A stretch of DNA of 64,000 nt. Origin: CBDFGK01 sp965247075. Lineage in GTDB: Bacteria > Pseudomonadota > Gammaproteobacteria > Pseudomonadales > Halieaceae. The DNA lies in assembly GCA_965247075.1 (NCBI GenBank), contig CBDFGK010000002.1, forward strand, positions 434,001 through 498,000. The letters run 5' to 3'. The stretch's first letter is position 1; each line of letters opens with the position of its first letter. The notes below the pieces were generated by a model. That model saw nothing but the letters and a program-made list of their open reading frames with translations. It was not told where the DNA came from and made no database searches. Shown piece after piece: positions 1 to 9,185 of the stretch. The position numbers were made by a program, and so were the translations under genes.

Positions 1-2
1 CA

Positions 3-386
3 ACCGAGGACAATATCCATTACGAACTGTTTGCCTCCTCGGCGGAAGATGCCCGGGCGGTGGTGGAAAAGCACCACGCCCGGGCCAAGGAATATGGCGG
101 TAAGCTGAGCAGTGTAACAGTGCTTATGGACGGGCGCGCCAGCCAGTTCGAGCTGACGGCAGATGGTGAAAACGTCCTGGACGCCGGTCTTAACCACGGT
201 ATTGATCTTCCCTACTCCTGCAAGGGCGGGGTGTGCTCAACCTGCAAGGCGAAGTTGGTGGAAGGTGAAGTGGATATGGATATCACCCATGCGCTGGAGC
301 CCGGTGAGCAGGCGGCGGGCTTTATTCTGACTTGCCAGGCACACCCCATCAGTGACAGGGTTGTGGTGGATTTCGACCAGAAATAG
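3..386 (+). CDS. paaE: PaaE, phenylacetyl-CoA epoxidase reductase subunit, C-terminal part
   Basis: The gene is cut by the left window edge and only the last ~127 residues are present, in a frame open from base 3. The tail holds a plant-type [2Fe-2S] ferredoxin domain. The cysteine pattern C-x4-C-x2-C is seen in SCKGGVCSTC, with the fourth cysteine in ILTCQAHP. This C-terminal ferredoxin position is typical of PaaE, the NADPH-dependent oxidoreductase feeding electrons to the PaaABCD epoxidase that converts phenylacetyl-CoA to its ring-1,2-epoxide. Another reductase of the same FNR/ferredoxin architecture cannot be excluded because the flavin and NADPH domains lie outside. The downstream amine dehydrogenase and aldehyde dehydrogenase could supply phenylacetate. 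Confidence 0.8.
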   Translation, partial: TEDNIHYELFASSAEDARAVVEKHHARAKEYGGKLSSVTVLMDGRASQFELTADGENVLDAGLNHGIDLPYSCKGGVCSTCKAKLVEGEVDMDITHALEPGEQAAGFILTCQAHPISDRVVVDFDQK

Positions 387-695
387 GCACCGGCAAAATC
401 TGCCGGGGCGACCGCCTGTCAATCCCGTCTGGGATTGGGCCAACTACCTGGGCTACCTGGCCCTGGCCATCGGCCTGCTTCTCTTTGTCTACCGGGGCAG
501 GGCGCGCACCTTTCCGCCCTATAGCGGTCGTTTTTTTTTGCCAATCTTCATCGCGACCTGGGCTATATCGCCGCAATGCTATTGGCGGGTCATGTTGGTG
601 TGCTGCCGGTCGCAGAACCCTTACTGCCGGAACACCTCAAGCCAAGCGCTGCCGAACACGCCCTGATTCCGGTGCTCGCGCATGGAAGGGGATGA
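352..695 (+). pseudogene. Frameshifted, truncated membrane protein (ferric-reductase-like N-terminus)
   Basis: Two reading frames join at a run of nine T (531-539). The first codes for a hydrophobic segment beginning near residue text VWDWANYLGYLALAIG and ending at PPYSGRFF. The second resumes with ANLHRDLGYIAAMLL and stops at 693-695. Together they read as two membrane helices with a histidine in each half, reminiscent of ferric-reductase-like transmembrane proteins, but the expected remaining helices are absent. One extra T or two fewer would restore the frame, so a homopolymer miscall is possible, yet the early stop also suggests true decay. No good start codon or ribosome binding site was found; the ATG at 352 overlaps paaE. 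Confidence 0.5.
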
Positions 696-807
696 GTCCG
701 GTCCGATGCGCGCGTGCAAAGGGTGTCACTGGGACGTCCTCGATAGCTTGTTTTATTTTTGTTGTGGCACTACTGTTTGAATCATCCTCAGATACGGGCC
801 CACGGGT

Positions 808-1461
808 ATGAGCATATACCGCATTCTGGTAGTCGATGACCATCCGCTGTACCGCAGTGCCTTGCGCAATGTTGTATCAGACGCCTTTGATGATGTGGAG
901 GTGCTGGAATGTGAAGACATCAGCTCAGCGCTGCAATACCTGCAGAGCGCGGCCATCGACCTGGTGCTGCTAGACCTGTCCATGCCTGACGTCGATGGGC
1001 TCGATGGCCTGGCGCGGTTGCGAGCAGCGGGACCGGCGACCCCCATTATTATCTGTTCCGCCCAGGACGATTCAGAGCTGGTGCGGGATTGCTTCAAACT
1101 GGGCGTGTCCGGCTATTTACCCAAATCCTCGGGCAGCGGCATCACCCGGCACGCGCTGCAACTGGTGCGGGACGGTGGTGTATACGTACCATCGGAGGCA
1201 CTGGCGGAACAGGTGGTATCGGCGGCGGATGCCGAGCAGGCTGCCGGGGCGGGTTCCGAGGACGACGGGCCGGGAGGTTTAACACCCAGGCAACGGACGG
1301 TTCTGTCCCTGTTGGAACGCGGTATGTCGAACAAGGCGATTGCCCGTGAACTGGGCATTGGTGAGATTACCGTGAAAGCGCATGTCTCTGCGATTTTGCG
1401 TAAATTGGGAGTAGAGAATCGCCTGCAAGCCATTGTGGCGGTGCGGGAGTTCAAGCGATAA
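808..1461 (+). CDS. LuxR/NarL-family response regulator
   Basis: This is a 217-residue two-component response regulator. The receiver domain covers residues ~4-120, with acidic pocket D10/D11, phosphoacceptor D56 in LLDLSMP and conserved K106 in GYLPKSS. A LuxR-type helix-turn-helix follows at ~150-212 (LTPRQRTVLSLL...NKAIARELGI). It converges on the histidine kinase gene with a gap of only 6 bp. In Pseudomonas the NahK/NosP genes lie near an ErbR/AgmR-type regulator of alcohol oxidation. By analogy this protein may control the amine or aldehyde oxidation genes to the right, but that is inference. Confidence 0.88.
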   Translation: MSIYRILVVDDHPLYRSALRNVVSDAFDDVEVLECEDISSALQYLQSAAIDLVLLDLSMPDVDGLDGLARLRAAGPATPIIICSAQDDSELVRDCFKLGVSGYLPKSSGSGITRHALQLVRDGGVYVPSEALAEQVVSAADAEQAAGAGSEDDGPGGLTPRQRTVLSLLERGMSNKAIARELGIGEITVKAHVSAILRKLGVENRLQAIVAVREFKR

Positions 1462-1467
1462 GAGCGG

Positions 1468-2844
1468 CTAAAGTTTTGATCTTGCCAGCAAGTGCTGCAT
1501 AAGTGCCCGCAGCCGGGCGGGGTCCAGGGGTTTGGTGAGCAGCGGTATTGCCAGTTGCTGCAATTCCTCGCGCAGCGCCTTCGAATTGTCGCTACTGATC
1601 ATCATCGCTGCTGCCGGCCTGGTAATCTCTGCATTGATGGCCTCAATCGCCTCAATGCCGGTGGCACCGTGGGCCAGGTGGTAGTCGGTTAATAGCAGCC
1701 GTGGGGCGAGATCCTGGTTGATAATAGTAGTCAGTACCTCTTCGACGCTGGTCGCTGCCACCACCTGGCAGTCCCAATCCTGCAGTAGCCGCACCATACT
1801 GCGCAGTACCTGCGTGTTGTCGTCTACCACCACTACCAGGCAGCCATTAAAGCCCAGCTCCGTGGCCACCGGTTCTGTTGCGGCTGTCTCCCTGAGCTGG
1901 CCGGCATCGCCAGGGGCAAGGTTCAGGGAAAAACTACTGCCCTCTCCCGCTACCGATTCCACCGTGATTTCAGTGCCCAGCAGGTGGCAAATCCGCTGTA
2001 CGATAGATAAACCCAGGCCCATGCTGCTTTTTTCACTGCCGGCACTGCCGGGCGCGCGCCAGAATTCATCGAAGATCTTTTCCAGATGCTGTTGGGGAAT
2101 ACCCACCCCGGTATCCCTGACTTCAATTTTTATGCCATCGTCAGCGTCGCTGGTCTCTACCGATATCAGCCCACTGTTGGTGTACTTGATCGCATTGCTG
2201 AGCAGATTGCGCAATACCGTTTCCAGCAACATGGGGTCGGTGTGTACCACCGCATCACTATCGCTTACCTGGAGACGCAGATTCCTGGCCTCGGCGATAG
2301 AAGCGTATTCGCGGGCCAGTGGTTCCAGCAGAGTCTGCAGGCGAAAATGGCTGGGCTGCGGATGGAGTCCGCCACTGTCCAGGCGAGAAATATCCAACAG
2401 GGCGCTCAGCAAGCTGTCCAGGGTATCCAGTGCCAGGGTGATACCACCAATACTCTCATTATCGCCAGGGGAAAGTCGCTTGCGGTCAATGGCCTCCAGG
2501 TATAGCACGGCCGCATTAAGAGGCTGGCGCAGGTCGTGACTGGCAGCGGCGACAAAGCGGGTTCTGCTCTCGGTGGCATCCTCGGCTTGCTGTTTGGCGC
2601 GCAGCAGGGCGCCCTCGAACTTGCGTCGCAAATCGAGTTCGTGTTCCAGGCGTTCGTTGAGGATGCGCAGTTCAGCGGTTCGCTCGGCGACGGTTTGTTC
2701 GAGCTTGCTGGCCGCCTGGAAGGCTGCGAAGGCGCCGCCCTCCACATTGATACGGTGTTCAACCCGGTCCAGCAGCACTTCATTGGTACGCTGCAGTCGG
2801 CGCAGCTCCTCTTCGAGCAGGGCTTTTTCCTCGTCGACACTCAT
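1468..2844 (-). CDS. nahK: Hybrid sensor histidine kinase, NahK-like
   Basis: About 458 residues. A long N-terminal coiled coil without membrane segments (~residues 5-95) precedes a HisKA domain with the H-box ASHDLRQPLNAA (phosphoacceptor about H103). The HATPase N, G1 and G2 boxes are visible (NLLSNAIKY, DTGVGI, GLGLSIV). A C-terminal receiver has its acceptor Asp (~387) in LLTDYHL. The chosen start (2844) overlaps the stop of the upstream FIST gene as ATGA, which favours it over the ATG 24 bp upstream. A cytoplasmic kinase coupled to a FIST protein matches NahK, which is inhibited by the haem-NO sensor NosP in Pseudomonas and relatives. Its output partner here may be the convergent response regulator. 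Confidence 0.82.
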   Translation of the reverse strand: MSVDEEKALLEEELRRLQRTNEVLLDRVEHRINVEGGAFAAFQAASKLEQTVAERTAELRILNERLEHELDLRRKFEGALLRAKQQAEDATESRTRFVAAASHDLRQPLNAAVLYLEAIDRKRLSPGDNESIGGITLALDTLDSLLSALLDISRLDSGGLHPQPSHFRLQTLLEPLAREYASIAEARNLRLQVSDSDAVVHTDPMLLETVLRNLLSNAIKYTNSGLISVETSDADDGIKIEVRDTGVGIPQQHLEKIFDEFWRAPGSAGSEKSSMGLGLSIVQRICHLLGTEITVESVAGEGSSFSLNLAPGDAGQLRETAATEPVATELGFNGCLVVVVDDNTQVLRSMVRLLQDWDCQVVAATSVEEVLTTIINQDLAPRLLLTDYHLAHGATGIEAIEAINAEITRPAAAMMISSDNSKALREELQQLAIPLLTKPLDPARLRALMQHLLARSKL

Positions 2845-3974
2845 GCTGGCAAGGCGAAGGCGAGACAATTAAACGAATTGTTCATGTTCAGGCTATTGGA
2901 TTGTTCGCCCATGCAACTGAATCCCCAGACATTAAACTCACTGAACAGCTGTGATACCCGCTGCTGCAATTTATATTGCTCAACCATCTGCTTACGAGCC
3001 GCGCATTCGAAGGTCAATACCAGCATGGTGCTGCCCAGGTCCTGTTGGATCTGATGTAAGGCGCTCTCCATCTGCTTTATGTAGTCGACCTGAGCGGCAA
3101 CACGAAATACCACGCCTTCGTCTATGGCGCAGGCGCTGCGCAGCGAACCATCCTCCAGAATTTCGGTGAAACCGCGCGGGTAGGCACGATCACCCACGGT
3201 AATGATGGCGGGATGAACAGCCAGGTGCTCACGGTCGAGTTCACCGGGTTGCATGTCACACAGACGCGCGTACTCCTGCATGGCAGGGGTGCCGTTGATT
3301 TGATGCACCAGTCGTTCTGAAGCGGTCGCCGCGGTGATAACGCCGCGCCGGTCGGTAGCGACGAAGTTGTGAAAATTGTGGTGGGAAAAGGGCAGAGTGC
3401 TGTGGACCAACAACACCACGGCGCAATCGTGGCAGAAGCGGCCGTCAAATAGCACCGGCGTAGGCCCGAGTTGCCAGTTGTCTCCCGCCGAACCTCCGAC
3501 CAGGTGTACATTGCCCAATTCGCTGCCCAGGGCAGCAGCCACAAACTCTTCCGCCTTACCGGTGCTGTCAATCAGCAGCAGCGCGAACGTGTTAGAGGGG
3601 TTTGCCGCTGGTGCGCGCCGGCGCAAGACGGATTGCATGGAAGTAACAAGTTGCCTGGCCTGGCGGAAACCAAACTCGCCCAATCCATCAATAGAACGGG
3701 CCACGCAGGTGAAGTGCTCGCGGCTGAAACAAATCGCCGACATGGTGTTTTCGCGATAGCCGGCCGGCACAATTTCACCGGCTGTCGAGCAGCCGAAGAC
3801 AGGCGTGCCGGGATGCGCTGACAACTCCCGTTCCATCACGTCGCCGGTATGATTCGGGCCGTGCAACAGCAGTACGAACTCGGCCTCTTCTGTGGGTAGT
3901 TGTGCACGACATTCCGCAAGCGCAGCAACGCTATCTGCCGCGTCGGAATGAGCAGTGAAAATACCGGTAGCCAT
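2841..3974 (-). CDS. nosP: FIST domain protein, NosP-like sensor
   Basis: The ~377-residue protein has FIST-N features (FGCSTAGEI, DSTGKAEEF, GGSAGD near the middle) followed by FIST-C, where the family motif near the C-terminus reads FECAARK. There is no signal peptide or membrane segment, so it is probably a cytoplasmic sensor. FIST proteins encoded upstream of NahK-type kinases include NosP, a haem protein that senses nitric oxide. Haem binding cannot be seen from sequence alone. The start MATGIFTAH was preferred to an ATG 42 bp upstream because the extra residues look unlike the family. The stop overlaps the kinase start by 4 bp, so the two are translationally coupled. Confidence 0.8.
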   Translation of the reverse strand: MATGIFTAHSDAADSVAALAECRAQLPTEEAEFVLLLHGPNHTGDVMERELSAHPGTPVFGCSTAGEIVPAGYRENTMSAICFSREHFTCVARSIDGLGEFGFRQARQLVTSMQSVLRRRAPAANPSNTFALLLIDSTGKAEEFVAAALGSELGNVHLVGGSAGDNWQLGPTPVLFDGRFCHDCAVVLLVHSTLPFSHHNFHNFVATDRRGVITAATASERLVHQINGTPAMQEYARLCDMQPGELDREHLAVHPAIITVGDRAYPRGFTEILEDGSLRSACAIDEGVVFRVAAQVDYIKQMESALHQIQQDLGSTMLVLTFECAARKQMVEQYKLQQRVSQLFSEFNVWGFSCMGEQSNSLNMNNSFNCLAFALPA

Positions 3975-4169
3975 TGGCGCATCATAGCGGAAATTGGCAG
4001 CCGGCGAACAACACATGGCAGGAAATCGCCGACAGCATGCCCTTGCCGGCCATCTACTACTTTAGTATTAGACCTTGCTCCCTTTGGGTAATTGCCGGCG
4101 TTGACCGGAGCGAAGTAGTATCGTACCTGCCTGCATACAAATTCCCGATAATAATGGAGAACACCGCCC

Positions 4170-6395
4170 ATGTTTAAAGCCAAACCCAAACTTCTCGCCC
4201 TGGCGATATCAGCCGTACTCACCCCCGCCTCACTGCAGGCCGCCGTATTGGAAGAGGTGGTGGTAACCGCTACCAAGCGGGCAGAAAGCGTACAGGACGT
4301 GGGTATCGCCATTACGGCTTACACTGGTGAGCAGCTGGAACAGCTGGGTTTTACCAGTGCCCAGCAGGTCACGTCCATGGCGCCCGGCGTGCAGACCCTT
4401 CAGCCCAACGGTGAGGCCAACTACGCCGTCGGGATTCGCGGTGTGGTCAACAGTGACTTCACCACTAACGTGGAGAGTCCGGTGGCACTGTACGTAGACG
4501 AAGTCTATATCAGCCAGATGTCCGGTGCGGGCTTTATGTTGTATGACATGGAGCGTGTAGAAATACTGCGCGGTCCCCAGGGCACCCTGTTCGGGCGCAA
4601 CGCCACCGGCGGTCTGGTTCACTATCTTACCAAGCGCCCAGACAAGGAATTCAGTGGCTACATCAAAGGCACCTACGGTGATTACGACCAGTACAAGGTT
4701 GAGGGCGCCGCCGGCGGTGGTAACGACAAGGTTGCGGCGCGCTTTTCCGCCTCCCGCCACGAGGCCGATGGCTACGTGACCAACCGTCTCGACAAGAGCA
4801 CTGACCTGAATAATGCCGATGACAGCTCTTACCGCGCCCAGTTGTTGTTCACCCCTGCCGACGATCTGGAAGTTCTGTTCAATCTGCGCCACGGTGAACA
4901 GGATATTGACACCGGCTTTTTCGAAAATGTGTCCTCGGTAATCTCGGGAAAACTGACGCCCAAAACCTTCAATCCGGTGTTGGAATATCTGGATAATGAC
5001 GGCGATCCCTATGCGGGCGATTACGACGACCCCGGCTACAACGACCTGGAAACGGACGGCTATACCGGCACATTGAAGTGGGCCTTTGATAACTTTAACC
5101 TGACTACAATTGCTGATTATTCAACGGTTGAGCGCAAATATATTGAAGATTCAGACGCGTCTCCGGCACCGGTGTTCAACTTTTTCCTCAATACAGATTC
5201 AGAGCAATCCTCCTTCGAGTTTCGCCTCGACGGCGAAACCGACGGCTTCAAGTGGCTGGGTGGCTTTTACTACCTGGACCTGGATATCGATGACTCCAAC
5301 GGCGCCATTACCGACCCGTTTATCGCCCCGGTCTATGACGATATTGGCATCCCGCGTACGCCGGGTTCTGAGGCGGGTCTGAATAACCCCTACACATCAG
5401 AGCTGGAGTCTACGTCCATATTCGGGCAGGTGGAATTTGCGCTGGCAGATAACGTAAACCTGGTTGTCGGCGCCCGCTATATCGAAGACGAAAAAGACTT
5501 TGAGTACAGCATCAATGCCGCAGAATTCCTCGATCCCGAGGCCAGAAACTTTGACGCCAAGGACAACCTGGCGCAGCCGGTCGAACTTGCTGCCTACACG
5601 GGTAGTAGAGACGACAGCGAATGGTCGGGCCGGGTACAGTTGGACTGGGACGTCAGCGATGACGCGATGGTGTACGGCAGCTGGAACCGCGGTGTGCGTG
5701 GCGGCGGCTTTAATGCCCCGATCTTCCCGCTGAGCCCGCCACTGGATTACAACGACGCGACCATGTCCTATGATCCGGAAGAGCTGGATGCCTTTGAAAT
5801 CGGCTTCAAATCCAGCTTTATGAACGGCGCCATGCGGCTCAACGGTGCGGTCTATTACTACGATTACAAGGACTACCAGGCGTTCTTTATTACCGGTATC
5901 GACACCATTACCTTTAATACCGATGCTGAAAGTGTCGGTGGAGAACTGGAGCTGCAGGCCAGCCCCATTGACGGTCTTGATATTTTGCTGGGTGCAGCCT
6001 ACAACGATATCGATGTGGAATTGCCCGGCGGTGATGTGTCTTCAATAAAATCTCCGGAGTGGAATCTCAACGCCCTGGTGCGTTACGAATGGCCGGCGTT
6101 CGGCGGCAACATGGCAGTGCAGGGAGATATCGTTTATATCGATGAACACATTTTTGCCCTCACTGGAGCGGAGACAGTCACAGAAGATGGCTATTCCGTC
6201 AGCAACATTCGCGTGAGCTATACCACCGACGACGGCAAGTGGCAGGCGACAGCCTTTGTCGACAACGTGACTGATGAAGAGTACCTGGTGCAAACCTTCG
6301 ACTTGTCTGGTCTCAATGTGTTTGGTATGACCGAGCAATACTACGGTCGCCCACGCTGGTGGGGCGTCTCCATGACCTATCGCTGGGGTGAGTAA
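4170..6395 (+). CDS. TonB-dependent outer-membrane receptor
   Basis: The 741-residue protein has a signal peptide (cleavage near LQAA-VLE), a TonB-box-like stretch LEEVVVTATK immediately after it, a plug domain (~35-160, including ERVEILRGPQGTLFGRNATGG) and a 22-strand-type barrel to the C-terminus (GRPRWWGVSMTYRW). Such receptors import siderophores, vitamins or other bulky nutrients using proton motive force via TonB-ExbBD. The substrate cannot be read from sequence. Its position between the NosP/NahK module and an aldehyde dehydrogenase/amine dehydrogenase operon suggests a catabolic substrate or a metal for the pathway. The aldehyde dehydrogenase gene starts 87 bp downstream. Confidence 0.92.
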   Translation: MFKAKPKLLALAISAVLTPASLQAAVLEEVVVTATKRAESVQDVGIAITAYTGEQLEQLGFTSAQQVTSMAPGVQTLQPNGEANYAVGIRGVVNSDFTTNVESPVALYVDEVYISQMSGAGFMLYDMERVEILRGPQGTLFGRNATGGLVHYLTKRPDKEFSGYIKGTYGDYDQYKVEGAAGGGNDKVAARFSASRHEADGYVTNRLDKSTDLNNADDSSYRAQLLFTPADDLEVLFNLRHGEQDIDTGFFENVSSVISGKLTPKTFNPVLEYLDNDGDPYAGDYDDPGYNDLETDGYTGTLKWAFDNFNLTTIADYSTVERKYIEDSDASPAPVFNFFLNTDSEQSSFEFRLDGETDGFKWLGGFYYLDLDIDDSNGAITDPFIAPVYDDIGIPRTPGSEAGLNNPYTSELESTSIFGQVEFALADNVNLVVGARYIEDEKDFEYSINAAEFLDPEARNFDAKDNLAQPVELAAYTGSRDDSEWSGRVQLDWDVSDDAMVYGSWNRGVRGGGFNAPIFPLSPPLDYNDATMSYDPEELDAFEIGFKSSFMNGAMRLNGAVYYYDYKDYQAFFITGIDTITFNTDAESVGGELELQASPIDGLDILLGAAYNDIDVELPGGDVSSIKSPEWNLNALVRYEWPAFGGNMAVQGDIVYIDEHIFALTGAETVTEDGYSVSNIRVSYTTDDGKWQATAFVDNVTDEEYLVQTFDLSGLNVFGMTEQYYGRPRWWGVSMTYRWGE

Positions 6396-6482
6396 CACGT
6401 CTTGTCGCGTTTTTCCAGAACTATCTATAACAACGCATTGCAACACCGCACTGGTGAGTAGTGGAATGATACTGGAGGCACT

Positions 6483-7904
6483 ATGGCCGACTACAAAATG
6501 ATAATTGATGGTGAACGGGTAACGACAGAAGATACCTTTGCCGTGCTCAACCCGGCAACAGAAGAAGTGATTGCTCAGTGTCCCAAAGCCAACGGGACAC
6601 ATGTCAATCTGGCTGTTGCCGCCGCGCGCAAGGCATTTCTTGCCTGGAGCGCCACCGCTGACAGCGAGCGCTCTCGCGTGGTGCACGCCATTGCCGATGC
6701 GCTGGCAGCACACAGCGAAGAATTGATGAAACTGCTGACCCTGGAGCAGGGCAAGCCTGCTGCTGGCTTTGCCAACCTGGGTGGCGGCTTTGAAATGGGT
6801 GGCACGGTGGCCTGGTGTCACGCTACCGCTGATCTCGAACTGCCGGTAGATGTAATCCAGGATAATGACGAGGCACGCATCGAGGTACACCGCAAGCCGC
6901 TGGGTGTGGTGGGATCTATCACGCCCTGGAATTTTCCTCTGCTGATCGCAATCTGGCACACCATGCCGGCCCTGCGCAGCGGCAACACCGTGGTGATCAA
7001 GCCCTCCGAGTTTACACCGCTGACAACCCTGCGGGCCGCCGGGATTATCAATGATCTGGTGCCCCCCGGTGTGTTCAATATTATTACCGGTGATGGCAGC
7101 CTGGGTGCAGCCATCTCTTCCCATCCGGATATCAACAAAATGGTCTTTACCGGCTCCACGCCCACTGGCAAGAAGATCATGCAAAGTGCCGCCGGCAATC
7201 TCAAGCGGGTGACTTTGGAACTGGGCGGTAACGATGCGGCTATCGTGTTGCCCGATACAGATGTGGAAGCAATGGCTCCGAAAATTTTTGCCACGGCAAT
7301 GATGAACAACGGCCAGACCTGTGCTGCCCTGAAGCGTCTGTATGTGCACGAGGATATCTATGAGGATATGTGCCAGGCACTGGCCGCTATCGCCAGTAGT
7401 GTAACCACCGGTGATGGCAGCGGCGATGTGGATTTCGGCCCCATCCAGAACAAACCACAGTTTGACAAGGTATGTCAGATGGCCGCAGAGGCAAAGGCCA
7501 GCGGTGCACGTTTTCTCACTGGCGGAGAAGCAGGTGATGGGCCTGGGTATTTTTACCCGGTAACCATTGTTGCGGATATTGCCGACGATACCCGCCTGGT
7601 CAGTGAAGAGCCCTTCGGCCCGATCCTGCCAATCCTCAAGTTCAGCGATGTGGAAGATGCCCTGCGGCGGGCCAATGACAGCAACAACGGCCTTGGCGGT
7701 TCGGTGTGGTCCAGCGATGTGCAGGCAGCCACAGAATTGGCGAGCCGACTGGAATGCGGTACGGCCTGGGTGAACAGCCACGCAATGATTCAGCCGGATG
7801 CGCCCTTCGGTGGTGTCAAGGAATCGGGTCTCGGGGTGGAGTTCGGGCGCTATGGCCTGGAGGAATATACCTCCATTCAGACCCTGTCGGTTGCCAAAGG
7901 GTAA
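6483..7904 (+). CDS. NAD(P)-dependent aldehyde dehydrogenase
   Basis: The 473-residue protein is a full-length ALDH-superfamily enzyme oxidising an aldehyde to its carboxylate. N150 in the TPWNF motif, general base E246 in TLELGGND and nucleophile C280 in NNGQTCAAL are all present. The cofactor-binding segment includes VIKPSE and the FTGST loop. A ribosome binding site (GGAGG) precedes the ATG. Directly upstream of the TTQ amine dehydrogenase operon, its likely job is to oxidise the aldehyde released by amine oxidation, for example an arylacetaldehyde to an arylacetate. The substrate assignment is inferred only from the neighbours. Confidence 0.9.
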   Translation: MADYKMIIDGERVTTEDTFAVLNPATEEVIAQCPKANGTHVNLAVAAARKAFLAWSATADSERSRVVHAIADALAAHSEELMKLLTLEQGKPAAGFANLGGGFEMGGTVAWCHATADLELPVDVIQDNDEARIEVHRKPLGVVGSITPWNFPLLIAIWHTMPALRSGNTVVIKPSEFTPLTTLRAAGIINDLVPPGVFNIITGDGSLGAAISSHPDINKMVFTGSTPTGKKIMQSAAGNLKRVTLELGGNDAAIVLPDTDVEAMAPKIFATAMMNNGQTCAALKRLYVHEDIYEDMCQALAAIASSVTTGDGSGDVDFGPIQNKPQFDKVCQMAAEAKASGARFLTGGEAGDGPGYFYPVTIVADIADDTRLVSEEPFGPILPILKFSDVEDALRRANDSNNGLGGSVWSSDVQAATELASRLECGTAWVNSHAMIQPDAPFGGVKESGLGVEFGRYGLEEYTSIQTLSVAKG

Positions 7905-7959
7905 TTTGTGAGCTGCAGCCAGGGTGACTATACTGGGCTAAACAATAAGGCGACGATCC

Positions 7960-9177
7960 ATGAAGAATGTTCGTACCCGCGCCATTCATGGCGTCACTCC
8001 TGTTCGCGCTCTGGCAGCTGTTGCGGCGGCGGGGCTACTATTTAGCGGATTGGCACTGTCCGCAGAGAGCAGGCCACCGCCGCTGCCTGTTGAGCCCATC
8101 GGTGTCATTGAAACCCTGCCGAAGAAATACCCGCAGGACTGGTTTCTGGTCTTTGACGCCGCATTTTTCCATATGTCAGACGGCAAGGTTTATGTCATTG
8201 ATACGGCGGGCGATACGATGCCCGAACAGGTCAAGGGCATGTTCAATGTGTCTCTCATGGGTAATATTGCGCAGTCGGCACGGCGCAGTGAAATATATGC
8301 CACCGAGACCTTCCACTCTCGCGGTACCCGCGGCGATCGCCTCGATGTGCTGACCATCTGGGACCAGGAGACACTCAGCCCGCTGGGTGAGGTAGTCTGG
8401 CCGAAGCCGACGCGGTTTATGGGCATGCCGCAGCGCTATGCCCTGACGCTGATAGACAATGACCGCTGGCTGGCGGTGTCCAATTTCAGTCCCGCGACTT
8501 CCATTACCCTGATCGACATGGACAGCAGGAAAATCATCAATGAAATTCCCACACCCGGCTGTTTCCTGGCCTACCCAACCGGTCGTCGCGGTTTTAGTTC
8601 GCTGTGCGCGGATGGTCGCTTCCTGAGTACTGAACTGGCGCAGGATGGCAGTATCCTCAAGCAGACACGCACCGACGCCTTCTTTAACTCAGATACTTCG
8701 CCCATTTATGAACGACCCGCGGTAATCGGTGATACGGCCTATTTTCCATCGCTGGCGGGACTGGTTCACCCGGTAGACATCAGTGGCAAGGTCGCCAAAG
8801 TGGGCAAGGCCTGGCAGTTGGTGCCGGCGGCAGAGCGTGCGGAAAAATGGGCTCCCGGTGGTATCGCCCTGATTGACAAGGATGACCTGGGCCGGTTTTA
8901 TATACTGATGCACCCCGATAGCAAGGACGGCAGTTACCAGGGTGGTGGCCCCGAGGTGTGGGTATACGATGTAACTAATCAAAAGCGCGTAATGCGGATT
9001 CCGTTGCAGGTATGGGGCCTGTCACTGGCTGTCAGCCGCGGTGAGAAGCCGCTGCTTATGGTAACCAATCCCACTGATATGAGTATGGAAGTCTATGACG
9101 GGCTGAGCGGTGAGTTTATTAAAACCATCACCGATTTTGGGCAGTCGACACCGTTGATGTTGTCCGGTGCCAGGTAG
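7960..9177 (+). CDS. TTQ-dependent amine dehydrogenase, large (beta/heavy) subunit, aromatic- or methylamine-type
   Basis: This 405-residue secreted protein has an N-terminal signal sequence ending near LALSAES, followed by a seven-bladed beta-propeller sequence typical of AauB/MauB. Motifs seen in the family include FFHMSDGKVYVID, GCFLAYPTG, and PEVWVYDV with a bent propeller repeat near the C-terminus. It forms the periplasmic heterotetramer with the small TTQ subunit encoded three genes downstream. The gene order large subunit-E-D-small subunit is shared by aau and mau operons. No amicyanin gene or mauF is adjacent, and aromatic-acid genes lie close by, so I lean to an aromatic amine substrate, not proven. 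Confidence 0.85.
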   Translation: MKNVRTRAIHGVTPVRALAAVAAAGLLFSGLALSAESRPPPLPVEPIGVIETLPKKYPQDWFLVFDAAFFHMSDGKVYVIDTAGDTMPEQVKGMFNVSLMGNIAQSARRSEIYATETFHSRGTRGDRLDVLTIWDQETLSPLGEVVWPKPTRFMGMPQRYALTLIDNDRWLAVSNFSPATSITLIDMDSRKIINEIPTPGCFLAYPTGRRGFSSLCADGRFLSTELAQDGSILKQTRTDAFFNSDTSPIYERPAVIGDTAYFPSLAGLVHPVDISGKVAKVGKAWQLVPAAERAEKWAPGGIALIDKDDLGRFYILMHPDSKDGSYQGGGPEVWVYDVTNQKRVMRIPLQVWGLSLAVSRGEKPLLMVTNPTDMSMEVYDGLSGEFIKTITDFGQSTPLMLSGAR

Positions 9178-9185
9178 GAGATGAC

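Noticed and set aside
6042..7781. 579-codon minus-strand open frame opposite the TonB receptor end and ALDH
   Set aside because: It lies entirely antisense to two well-supported genes, has no family motifs, and long antisense frames are common in GC-rich genes.
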